From: Heterodera schachtii | Taxonomy: Eukaryota > Nematoda > Chromadorea > Rhabditida > Heteroderidae | Direction: 5' to 3' | Assembly: GCA_023374025.1 (NCBI GenBank) | Contig: SIJG01000020.1 | Location: 727,121-791,120 of the forward strand | DNA length: 64,000 nucleotides | In this document: positions 12,581-25,100 of the stretch, piece after piece | How the letters are laid out: each line of letters begins with the position of its first letter | How positions within the stretch are numbered: position 1 is the stretch's first letter | Position numbers and translations under genes: made by a program | The notes under the pieces: model-generated | Told to the model about the DNA's origin: nothing | Database searches by the model: none | The model's input: the letters and a program-made list of their open reading frames with translations, nothing else

Positions 12581-13160
12581 ATTAAAAGACAAAAATCATT
12601 CAATTGAATAACCTGTTAAAAGCTTTTTGCATTTTTAGGGTGATGCCAATTTATGGGGAATTTCGGCTTAATAATACCACCAATTAAAAAGATTGCAGAG
12701 TCTGGCATTTTTCAAATCGCAAAATCTGTAATCCGTAATTACGGAGTCCAAAAACGCCGCAATAAAAACCAACTTGGCAAACATTTATGGCCATAACTTT
12801 TTTGTAACTGAATAAAACTTCTTGAATTTTAGTATGCAGATAGAGGACACCAACAACACATTCCTAAGAATATATCACTACTCGCTATATGGTTTTTAAC
12901 ATGCAAAAGCATTAATAATTAAAGATATACAAGCAAATATAATAATATTAACGTGGATTTATTTCAAGTGAATCAATAAAGAAGCAATTTTTATGTTTTT
13001 TTAATTGATTAACTGAATATTTCTTCATTTTCTTATTGAAAAGCCAATTATTCTAAGCGGTGCTGACATTTTTTTTCCTGCTCATTTTTTTTTGCACCAA
13101 TTTCTTAACATAATTCTTTAAAATAAAAGCACTTTCATTCAAAAAAGCATCACCAAGGCA
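12581..13160 (+). promoter_or_regulatory. Conserved upstream region of secreted-protein gene copy 1
   Basis: About 550 bases before the start codon are nearly identical to 35,170-35,767 upstream of copy 2. Two DOG-box-like hexamers are conserved in both: ATGCCA at 12,643-12,648 (35,221-35,226) and TGGCAT at 12,703-12,708 (35,281-35,286). The DOG box (ATGCCA) is a motif associated with dorsal-gland effector genes in Globodera. Hexamers this short also occur by chance, so regulatory meaning is only suggested. Confidence 0.4.
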
Positions 13161-16100
13161 ATGATTATTTTGGCAAACTTTGCCATGCTATTACCAATTA
13201 TTGGCCTTTTGCTGTCCTCCCATTGGATGGGCCAAAATGCGCAACAGCCGCACAACAATAATAATTTGCTGCGCCTGAAGTTGATCCCCGACTTGCACGA
13301 CCCGCACCATGTGTATCATGTGGTTGGACATTGTGAGGACAGTGCGGGCGATTATACGAGTGGACTGTTTGCGGAGGAAAAAACGAATGATGAAGCCTTT
13401 GTCACATTGGACTTCCGTTATACTGGAAAATTGTGCGCTTATTTTCGCCTGATCATTTATATGCGCTGGTTTGAAATGCCAGCCATAGAAAAACTAAAGG
13501 GCAGGCACACATGGGTAAAAAATATTTTCAATGTTTACCCCTTTAGGAAATCTAAAAATAAAATTCTTTTTTTTTTAAAGCTTCAAAAGTTTTCCAAATC
13601 CAGTGAATATTTTAAAGATTAATTTTCACAATTAATCATTTGTTTAACATTTGTTAAGCCCGGTCCTTATTACCAATATGCGATCCCAAACGACGGGCTG
13701 AACAAGTGGATTATGTTTGGCAACTTTTTCAATCTGACCATTGGGCCCGTGTTGAAGACGCCCAACCTTTTTTACCACTTCCGCGTGTTTTGTGATGATG
13801 ATAAGCTGACAAGTACGATTCAGGAAATTGACGAGGAGGACAAAATGGTGGAGAAATGGACAGTCTCCGAAGAGTACGAGGACTACAAATTCAAGACGTT
13901 CACCAAGGGGAGGAGGCCGACAAAAGTTGTGTTCAACAGCGAGCTAAGACAAAAGTGCGACCGCTACCATATTAAAGTGTGGGCTACGCATAAGGAATGG
14001 ATGCACATGTACGACATGGCGATGACGGTGGGGAAATTTTTTTTTTTTATCGCAGTGCATTTGTTAACAGCTTTTGACCGAAAAATGGCCGAATTTTGCG
14101 ATTTTTTGCCATTTTCATGAATTTTATTAACAGATTTTCACCAAAAAAGTATATTTCGTAAAAAATTTACGAAATAGAAAAACGAAATTCAATTACGCAA
14201 AAATTTCAACGAAATACAAAACGAAATTCAATTTCCTAAAATTTCAACGAAATCGAAAAACGAAAGTCAATTTAGTAAAATTTTAACGAAATAGAAAAAC
14301 GAAATTCCATTTAGTAAAATTTTAACGAAATAGAAAAACGAAATTCAATTTAGTAAAATTTTAACGAAATAGAAAAACGAAATTCAATTTCGTAAAATTT
14401 TAACGGAATAGAAAAACGAAATTCAATTTAGTAAAATTTTAACGAAATAGAAAAACGAAATTCAATTTAGTAAAATTTTAACGAAATAGAAAAACGAAAT
14501 TCAATTTAGTAAATTTTAACGAAATAGAAAAACGAAATTCAATTTAGTAAAATTTTAACGAAATAGAAAAACGAAATTCAATTTCGTAAAATTTTAACGA
14601 AATAGAAAAACGAAATTCAATTTCGTAAAATTTTAACGGAATAGAAAAACGAAATTCAATTTAGTAAAATTTTAACGAAATAGAAAAACGAAATTCAATT
14701 TCGTAAAATTTTAACGGAATAGAAAAACGAAATTCAATTTAGTAAAATTTTAACGAAATAGAAAAACGAAATTCAATTTAGTAAAATTTTAACGAAATAG
14801 AAAAACGAAATTCAATTTAGTAAATTTTAACGAAATAGAAAAACGAAATTCAATTTAGTAAAATTTTAACGAAATAGAAAAACGAAATTCAATTTCGTAA
14901 AATTTTAACGAAATAGAAAAACGAAATTCAATTTCGTAAAATTTTAACGGAATAGAAAAACGAAATTCAATTTAGTAAAATTTTAACGGAATAGAAAAAC
15001 GAAATTCAATTTCGTAAAATTTTAACGAAATAGAAAAACGAAATTCAATTTCGTAAAATTTTAACGAAATAGAAAAACGAAATTCAATTTCGTAAAATTT
15101 TAACGGAATAGAAAAACGAAATTCAATTTAGTAAAATTTTAACGGAATAGAAAAACGAAATTCAATTTAGTAAAATTTTAACGAAATAGAAAAACGAAAT
15201 TCAATTTAGTAAAATTTTAACGAAATAGAAAAACGAAATTCAATTTCGTAAAATTTTAACGAAATAGAAAAACGAAATTCAATTTCGTAAAATTTTAACG
15301 GAATAGAAAAACGAAATTCAATTTAGTAAAATTTTAACGGAATAGAAAAACGAAATTCAATTTCGTAAAATTTTAACGAAATAGAAAAACGAAATTCAAT
15401 TTCGTAAAATTTTAACGAAATAGAAAAACGAAATTCAATTTCGTAAAATTTTAACGGAATAGAAAAACGAAATTCAATTTAGTAAAATTTTAACGAAATA
15501 GAAAAACGAAATTCAATTTAGTAAAATTTTAACGGAATAGAAAAACGAAATTCAATTTCGTAAAATTTTAACGGAATAGAAAAACGAAATTCAATTTCGT
15601 AAAATTTTAACGAAATAGAAAAACGAAATTCAATTTCGTAAAATTTTAACGGAATAGAAAAACGAAATTCAATTTCGTAAAATTTTAACGGAATAGAAAA
15701 ACGAAATTCAATTTCGTAAAATTTTAACGGAATAGAAAAACGAAATTCAATTTAGTAAAATTTTAACGAAATAGAAAAACGAAATTCAATTTAGTAAATT
15801 TTAACGGAATAGAAAAACGAAATTCAATTTAATAAAATTTTAACGAAATAGAAAAACGAAATTCAATTTCGTAAAATTTTAACGGAATAGAAAAACGAAA
15901 TTCAATTTAGTAAAATTTTAACGGAATAGAAAAACGAAATTCAATTTCGTAAAATTTTAACGAAATAGAAAAACGAAATTCAATTTCGTAAAATTTTAAC
16001 GAAATAGAAAAACGAAATTCAATTTCGTAAAATTTTAACGGAATAGAAAAACGAAATTCAATTTAGTAAAATTTTAACGAAATAGAAAAACGAAATTCAA

Positions 16101-19100
16101 TTTAGTAAAATTTTAACGGAATAGAAAAACGAAATTCAATTTCGTAAAATTTTAACGGAATAGAAAAACGAAATTCAATTTCGTAAAATTTTAACGAAAT
16201 AGAAAAACGAAATTCAATTTCGTAAAATTTTAACGGAATAGAAAAACGAAATTCAATTTCGTAAAATTTTAACGGAATAGAAAAACGAAATTCAATTTCG
16301 TAAAATTTTAACGAAATAGAAAAACGAAATTCAATTTAGTAAAATTTTAACGAAATAGAAAAACGAAATTCAATTTAGTAAAATTTTAACGAAATAGAAA
16401 AACGAAATTCAATTTCGTAAAATTTTAACGAAATAGAAAAACGAAATTCAATTTCGTAAAATTTTAACGAAATAGAAAAACGAAATTCAATTTCGTAAAA
16501 TTTTAACGGAATAGAAAAACGAAATTCAATTTAGTAAAATTTTAACGAAATAGAAAAACGAAATTCAATTTAGTAAAATTTTAACGGATAGAAAAACGAA
16601 ATTCAATTTCGTAAAATTTTAACGGAATAGAAAAACGAAATTCAATTTAGTAAAATTTTAACGAAATAGAAAAACGAAATTCAATTTAGTAAAATTTTAA
16701 CGAAATAGAAAAACGAAATTCAATTTAGTAAATTTTAACGAAATAGAAAAACGAAATTCAATTTAGTAAATTTTAACGAAATAGAAAAACGAAATTCAAT
16801 TTAGTAAAATTTTAACGGAATAGAAAAACGAAATTCAATTTAGTAAAATTTTAACGAAATAGAAAAACGAAATTCATGCCTCGGACCCCCGTACGATTTA
16901 CGAAATTGACCCCCCCCCCCCCCCCCCCCCTTGACCCCCCCTTGTCCACCTATGTTGTGTTCTTGGTAATTGTCTTCATTTTAGCATTGGATCAGTACCC
17001 CAGTTTTATTTTCATTTGCTAAATAATAAGAAAAAAACTTATTTTAAACTTAGTGTAATTAATCAATCTTTATATTAGAATTTAGCTCTATGTATGTATC
17101 CTCTACTATAATATTATTTTTAAAACCTAAAACAAAATTAATTATAAAATAGTAGAGGATACATAGATGTTCATTCTATATTAAGATTGATTAATTACAT
17201 TAAGTTTTAGCCAAGTTATAATTTATTATTCAGCAATAAAATTGAAATACTAATTAAAATTTAAATATTTATTATCATTAATACTTTTGTAACTTCATCC
17301 TAGCACCAATGAGCGATGTGCCCAGTTGGTTTGCATTGAGGGCTTTATGATCTTTTGGAAATAAATTATAATTTTTAAAATAGATGTGGGTGTAAAGCAG
17401 AAATGGAAAATCCGGTACTCCTTGACAAGATCCTAAGAAATAAAAAAAAGCAGCATTTTTCGTGAAATGTAATTTTACACAAAGACTCTAAAGCATCATA
17501 AATACCAAATTTAATTACCAGATTGACTTCAAACTCCAAAGACATTAATGAATTTCTAAGTTAAATTTTAGGCCGTCTGAGAAAAATTCGCTTCGTATTT
17601 TAAATTTTTACTTCTCATTTTTGTGGGAGCTGGATGGACACCGAAAATTTTTGTGCCCGGGTCCACCGGGTAAATCCTGAAAAGCCAAGAATTGCATTTG
17701 AAATTTGCACGGGTTTTTGTGGGTATTTTTTAATTTTGAATACATAAAAAAATTATTTTAAACATAAATTTAAAAATTTTGAAAAATCAAATATATTTAA
17801 AAGAAGAAATCTTAAGGAGAAAATAATCATTTTTAGCAAACATCTTTTTTTAGGCAACAGTGAAAATTGGACACAAAATTTTTGATTTAAAAAAGGAAAT
17901 ATAAATTAAGTAAAAATAAATTTAAAGTGAGTCGATGTTCAATTCAAATTACTTGATTTTTCACGAAATTGATGCACTTTCATAGTCTCATAGCAAATAG
18001 ACACCGCCGGAATATTTGGAATTTAAAAATATAATAAATTAAATAATTTTAAATGATTAAATGCTTATAGAGCAGAGATTAGCTGGTGTTTAAGTAAGTT
18101 TCTCAGAACTGTGTATTATAAGTCTTCATATTAATCTTCATATCAATTTTAAAATACGGTGTCCAATTTCAGTCCCCTCACCAAAATATGCTCCGTTCCA
18201 AAATTATAAACTCAAGAATTTTTTTTGCCACTTAAACTGCTTCCCGTCGGCGAATCAAGCTAAAATTTTTGCTAATCATACCTACCCCATAAATATTAAG
18301 CCGCACAAAAAAATTGGAAAGTGTAAAAGAAAATTTCGATAGATTTTTTTCCGAAAATGTCCCCAAATTAGTCGTTCCAAAATTATAAACTCAAAACTTT
18401 GAAGATATGTAACTTTTTCTATAGGGTAAGAACAATGTGAAAAAATTCATGAAAGCATAATTTTTATGCTGATCAAAAAGTCCTTTGCTCCACCCATGAT
18501 CAGATCACTCCTTCGGATGGTCTGAAGGCTCCCGGTAAATTGGACACTGAAAAGTGGACACTGAAAAGTGGACACTGAAAAGTGGACACTGAAAAGTGGA
18601 CACTGAAAAGTGGACACTGAAAAGTGGACACTGAAAAGTTCCCGTTTTCAAGCCATATTGAGGTTTTCAGCTCATCCGAAGGAGTGATCTGATCATGGTG
18701 TGGAGCAAAGGGAATTTTTTCACATTTGTTCTTACCCTATAGAAAGTTTTGAGTTTATAATTTTGGAACGGAGCATATAACAATTGTCACAAAATAATGC
18801 GATTTCCTTTTTGCCCGAGTGTTTTTTTTTTGTCCCATTTCAGATCTTGGATCGTCCAATTGCCTATTTCGTTTGTAAATCGAATGGAAACGCGGATAAT
18901 TTTCAAATTTCACTGCTTAAACATTTCCTCCTTCAAATTGAGCCGCCCCTTCCGAAGGAAAAGGAGGAGAAGCAGCAAAATGTTTACTTTGTTGAGGTGC
19001 AATGCCACGGCTTCAAACCGTACACATTCAAAACAATCACCACGGCCAAGACGGACGTGGTGTTGCACCAACTCAGCTGCAAAACCTATGACATTTCGGT

Positions 19101-22100
19101 GCGCAAAGTACCGTTGGAATGGATCCGGCAACCGAAATACCATGGGGTAAGCAGAAGTAGGCCATAGACAAATTTTTAATCCTTGGTATCATTTAATAGC
19201 ACTAAGTATTCTAATGGGTTTGAAAAGCAAAAAAAAAGTGATTAGAATCGAACTCACTGATCAGGAGATGATTTTAATGATTATTGAATTATTTGTTAAA
19301 AATCCCGACCCCGAACTTGCTGACTATGAGAAGCCCAAACTCTGACTTTTCCAATCCTGACGGTCGGGGTTCGAACCATACTTCTGCTCATAACTTTTGA
19401 AACTTAACAAAATTTTGAAGTTTTGCAGACTGATAGAGAACATTTAGGCTGATTTATAACCTCTCCGCCCCGATCAAAGAATTGAATTTTGTAAAAAAAA
19501 ATATAGGACCAGGTCCCTGGGAAAAACATGCCAAGATCCGGAACTGTTCCGATTATTGGGTAAATAAGGCAAATTTTTACTGGTTTTACCTCAAAACTCT
19601 GGGTAATTAAATTTTATTGAAAATCCTTTATATCTTTTGGAATTTTTCTTGGAAAGTATTTTACTTATAAAAATATTTCTTAAACGAATTAAGTATTTTA
19701 ATTATTTAAAAAAAGTATCTCATGCATTAATTGTACATCCAAATATTAAATGCTTTAAGTATAATGAAAGGATCCATTCAACAAAACCGTTTCGTCAATT
19801 GGATATTAATATTACAAATGGCGCGACTCACAAGTTGGAATTTCCGGCAAGACTTCAACGGCCAAAACAAACCAATTATATGGTAAAAATTATTTTCCTT
19901 TACGGCGCTTTAGGGCACCCAAAATTACGGATTACGGTTACAAATTTTTAGGGTTTTTCATAATTTTGACTCGTAAATGGACCTTTTGAAACGATTCCTC
20001 AAGATTATGGCAAATAAATTCCCAATTTAAGAAAATTTGCCTTTTTATATTGATTTTTTTAAAGATTTGCAAAATTTTGTGCCATTTTCATAAAATATGA
20101 TTAAATATCATTTTTTCGATCCAAAATAAAGACGTTTTTTCTATGCTACAATAAATGATTTTTGAAAAAACAATAAAGTGAGCAAAAACAATCAAATGCA
20201 AAATGGTTAAAATCAGCATTTGGCCGACAAAAATCATCATTTGGTGCCAAAAATCACATTTTGGAAAATTTTTAAATGAAATTTTTTGCGGCGCGCTTTT
20301 TCCAAAAACTTTTTTTTTCACTGAAATTTTGAGGCATTTTACACTCACGAAAATGAATTAAAATGTAATTTTTTTTCAAATTAAAATTAATTCAAACATT
20401 CGCTTCAATAAAAAATGATATATATAATTCAAAAAAAAAAAAAGTTATTCATTTTTGTACGAGCGGTTGGGCGCCGCTTCGCGGCGCCAACCGCTCTGTT
20501 TTAATTTTTCAAAAAATATAGAAAAATTCAAATTCTTTCTATAACTTCTTTTTCACTCTCCCTCTCTCCTTACCTCTTCCCTCGCGCCTTCCATTTTCTC
20601 GTCTCCTATCCACAAACAGCCCCCCCCCCTTTCTCGCTTTCTCTCCTCTCTTTCTACTCTCTCTTGTCTCTCTCTCCCTTCTCTATTCCCTCCCTCTCTA
20701 TTCTCCGCTCTCTCTCTTCCCTCTCCCTCTCCTCCCCCCTTCTCTCTCCCTCTCGTCCCCAATTCTCTCTCTCAACTTTCTCTCCTCTCTTTCTACTCTC
20801 TCTTGTCTTTCTCTTCTTTCTCTCTCCCCTGTCTCTCTCTCTTTTATCAATCTTCTCTCTCTCTATGTACCTCTTTCATCTCTCTTTCATCTCTCTCTCT
20901 TCTCTCCCTTCTCTCTCTCTTTCTTCTCTCCCTTCTCTCTCTCGCTCTCTCTCTCCATTCTCTCTCTCTTCTCTCCCCCCTTTCTCTTCCTTCTCTCTAT
21001 CCGTTGTCTCTCTCCCCTCACTCTCTCTCTTCACCTCTCCCCCTTCTCTATCAATTCACTCTCTTCCCTCTTCCCCCTCTCTCTTTCCTCTCCTTCACTT
21101 TCTCCCTTATCTTCTTCCTTCTCTATCTTCCTTCTCAATCTTCCTTCTCACCCTTCCTTCTCTCTACCAACTCTCTCCCCACTCTATCTAATCTTCCCCC
21201 CTTTCTCTCTATCAATCTTCTCTCTCTCTCTCTCTGCACCTCTTTCCCATCTCTCTTCTCGCCCTTCTCTCTCTCTACACCTCTTTTCCTTCTCTCACGC
21301 TTCCTTCTCTATCTCCCTTTTCTCTCTTCTGAATCAAGCGGCTCTGGGCGGGATTCGCTCGGTTCAGTTTTTTGAAGAAATTAAAGAAAATGGCGTTCAA
21401 ATCCAATTTTATTTGCTTCACCAAAATTTACAGTGAATGAGTGATTTTGGGCGGGGTGGGGTGATTGGTGGCTGGGCTGGTAGACTGACTAGTGGACTGA
21501 CAAATTAAGGGTGAACGCCTTGGCTTTAAATAGTGAGATTTTTGAGGCGTTCGCCCTTTAATTGAAAACAGATTTAAAAACAGTTGCTAAGTGCTAATTG
21601 TTGCCTCTTGATCGGCAATTACGTGGGCGTCAATTAAATGGGGAGGGGGCCATTACATGAATTGGGGCGATCAAAATATTTGGCTAATTGGCGGGAATAA
21701 CAAAAAGTGCAAAGCAATTAGTGAACATTAATCCCTTCCCGATCGTTCCCCCCTTTGATCCTTTTTCCCTTGTGATCATTTCCTCATTGTTGCTCTCAAC
21801 ACACTCCCCCCGAGTTGAAATTGTCACGCGTCCGTATTCTTCCAACTGCCTTGTTGCTTCCTCCAATGATTGTTCCAGTCCTGATTTTGGTCTCGTTCGT
21901 CTTGCTCGTTCATAGCGCACCACTGGGTTGGCTCTTTCCGCTCCCTGAGTTAGGGGGTTGTAGTATGGAAACAGTGCCCATTTTTGCATGAGATTTTTCA
22001 GATATTTCTTGAGAAATATCATGACGATTTTTCCCAAAACGTATAGAGCAGTGGCCTTATACAGCAAGTCCCATGTAAAGTATCCCTGTAGGAGGCTTCC

Positions 22101-25100
22101 TAATGAGAATGACGGGATTGATGGGAGTGGAGACCACGCTGCTGCTTCGGCTCGAGCTTGGTGTGCTTCTTGTTGTAGCTGCTTTCCGAGTCGGTAGGCT
22201 TTGAACATCGCGAGTGCCTGGATTGTTGGGTCGCTGTCGTTGAACAGCGCAAGGTTGTGGAAGATGAGAGGGTCGAGTGCCGGAATTCGCTCACTTTTGG
22301 TTGTCCCGAATTCGACTTTCGTCACTTCGCTCTCTTCTGTGACAATTGTGTCGCCCTTTATTTGGTCCACGGTTACGATTTGGCCCTCCAACAGAAGTGT
22401 TTGTGATTGGTAGTCCGCACAGCTCCCATTTGAAGGTGTATCGGTGATGATGAGTGTGACCGGGTCCAAATATGCCGTAGTTTTTCGGTCGGGCAGGGAG
22501 AGGCTGATTGGGATCTCCCTGCTGCAAAAGTCGTGATTTGTCGCCGCGAATTCGTACATCTGTCGCTTCATTGGCAGACATTGCCAAATTTTAATGATTT
22601 GGCGAGTGCCCATGCTGACCCATTTTGCTTGTACGAATTGTTGTCTGAGTAGAGTCCTGGCGACCATCGTCGGATTGCCGGTGGTCAGGGAGCTGCTCGG
22701 TCCTTGCTTCATCAGCCAACACACGAGGAGTTTGAGTTTGCCCATTGTGTTGACTTGGCTGGCGGTCAGCTGACTCGCGAGTTGTTCCGTGTGGACCGTC
22801 GCTCGCTTTTGTCTCGGACTGTCGTAAACTCTTACCTTTTCCGGTTCGCTTTGGTTTCTGCGCACTACATAGCGAGTTCGGAATCTTCCTCGATTCCGAC
22901 TTTTCGGATGTCCCTCTGGCGGAGAGGTTGGTTGTGCCATTTGCGTGGTCACCGGGCTTGGGACCTTGGGGGCCACGACGATTGGCTTTGGTGGCTCGCC
23001 TTTTGGCGAAGTCGTTGGCCTCGGTGGCTGGTACTTCTGCATAGTCTTCACCGTTTTTGGCTTGATCATTTTTTGGATCGGTGCTGCCTGTTTGGGCGTT
23101 GGCAATTCAACCGGTTGCAACTGTGCCTTTCGACTCGGCTGCACAGGTTTTGCTGGGCCAACTGTTGGGCGAGGCACTGCCGGTTTTGGTGCTTCCGTTT
23201 TTGGAGCCGCTACGTTCGGTTTGGGAATGATGGCCTTTGTTTGATCTGCAAGAAGTCGAGCAGTGGCGTTTCACAGCGCTCCTGTCCGCGGGATGCTGCG
23301 AAGTGTTTTGTCATGATTGCCCATGACAGGGAGTTGAGGCCTCCACAACTCGCATCGCCAATTCCGTTGTGCTTGGCGAAGATTTTGACGGCCATGTAGA
23401 GCCTCCACAATTTGTTGTCGTTCATCTGCTCGGCTAGCCAATTGCTGTTTCTCAATGCCTCGGAGTTGTCAATTGTGAGGTCGATGTCGACATCCTCCGA
23501 TGTTCTGATTTTGACCAGTGGTGCCTTCGTCTTGGTGATCGCGACACAGTGCCGGTAGGGGTATTGGCGCTTCATTAAGCGAAATTCCCTCACCAGGAAT
23601 TTTATCTCCCGGAGCTTTCGCTCATGGCTCAATGGCTCGCCGGACTTGGGCATCAGGACAATGTCCAAGTCTCCACTTCTGAGGTCCGTGTTTGCTCGAG
23701 TTGACCCAGCGATGCAAATTTCGAACTCCTCCCAAGTGTCCCTTCGCAGGATGCGTCTGACGGCATCGAAGGTATTCTGCTTCAGTTCCCTCTCTTCCGG
23801 TGCGGCACTTGGGACAAGATCAGTGCTTCCAGTGCTTCGTCCAGCTCCCTCATCTTTTCCGCACTGATTTTGACGTCGTTAACAAAAAGGCGTTTCGTTG
23901 CCCAAGTCCAGGGCACTTCTTCTGCTTGAGGTGTTGCGACCTGAACTTCTTCCAGGTATTCAAGTGGCTGCTGCACTGCCGATGTGCATGCTGCGACCAC
24001 TACCATTGGCTCTGACGTGTTGACGTTGAGCTCGTTGGTGTTCACCTCGTTGGCTTGATGGGCTCTTGCTTCGACGAATCTCTGTAGCCGCGTGTCGAGG
24101 CTGGGCCTTTCCTCTTTTTTGCCTCGAAGAATGCGTTTCAATTCGTCCGTGAGAAATCCCTGGTCTGAGACATCGGAGTCTGTGAATGGCATGACCAGGA
24201 CTTCGCCCTTTCCGCATTCTGACATGGCCAGTGAGCAGAATCCATCTTCGTACTCTAGCCAAGTTGTCGTATGTTGTGCCATTCGAGGTGGGCAAATCCA
24301 TACGAAGCGCTTGTCCAGTTTGATGAGCTTTTCGACGATTGGAGACAGCTTGACGATGTAGTTTGCCCATGGCATCCCTCGTCTTATGGCCTCAGATCCT
24401 GTCCAAAGGATAACAGCTTCGTTGACGCCGCTGAGCACGCTGTGGGAGAAGTCCTCGCAGTTGGTGACAAATGCGTTAATGGCATAGCCCAGTGCTTCTG
24501 TCGTTTCTTCAGCAATGACGACAAATTTGGACGTGATGATCTTCTTGCCTTCTTGTGCTAACAATTGTAGTGCTGTCTGTATGTCCTCACGCATTTTTAT
24601 CAGCTTCTCGAATGCAGGATGGTCCTCCGCGCATGCCACTTCCTCGATTTCCACAGCCGCTTCCATTTGTGCTGCTATCTCGGTCTCAGCCTGCGCCACG
24701 CGACAGTGATGGTTCCAAATGTTTACCGCTGTTGTAACGTCGGACTGTCGCCACCAGAGGTCCAGCGGCGATCCTCGGGCTCGCAATCGTTGCCATTTAT
24801 TTGGATTAGGGATTCCTTTCATCCATTTTTTGGTCAATGTGTAGCCGTATCCCAAGAGTGGCTTCTTGGCGATAGCTGCTTGAATGAGCTCCGCAGGACT
24901 CAAGCCGGAGGTGGTGGTCAGCGTGTAGATGGCGTCTGAAATCGCGTCCCATCGTTCGCTGTATTCCAGCAGGATTTGGGCCAAAATGAGGTGGAGCAGC
25001 GTCGGTATGTATATTTGAGCGAGTCCGTCGCTCAAATACGAGGCCATGACTGGGCTACAATTTGAGTGCTGATTGGTCCCGTCGCATCTTTCGCTCATGC

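Noticed and set aside
14150..16876. Possible CRISPR-like array
   Set aside because: Units are contiguous with no unique spacers and the genome is eukaryotic; it is a satellite.
20664..21375. Long Ser/Leu-rich open frames on the plus strand
   Set aside because: They are translations of the CT-rich simple repeat and have no start context, splice structure or domain.
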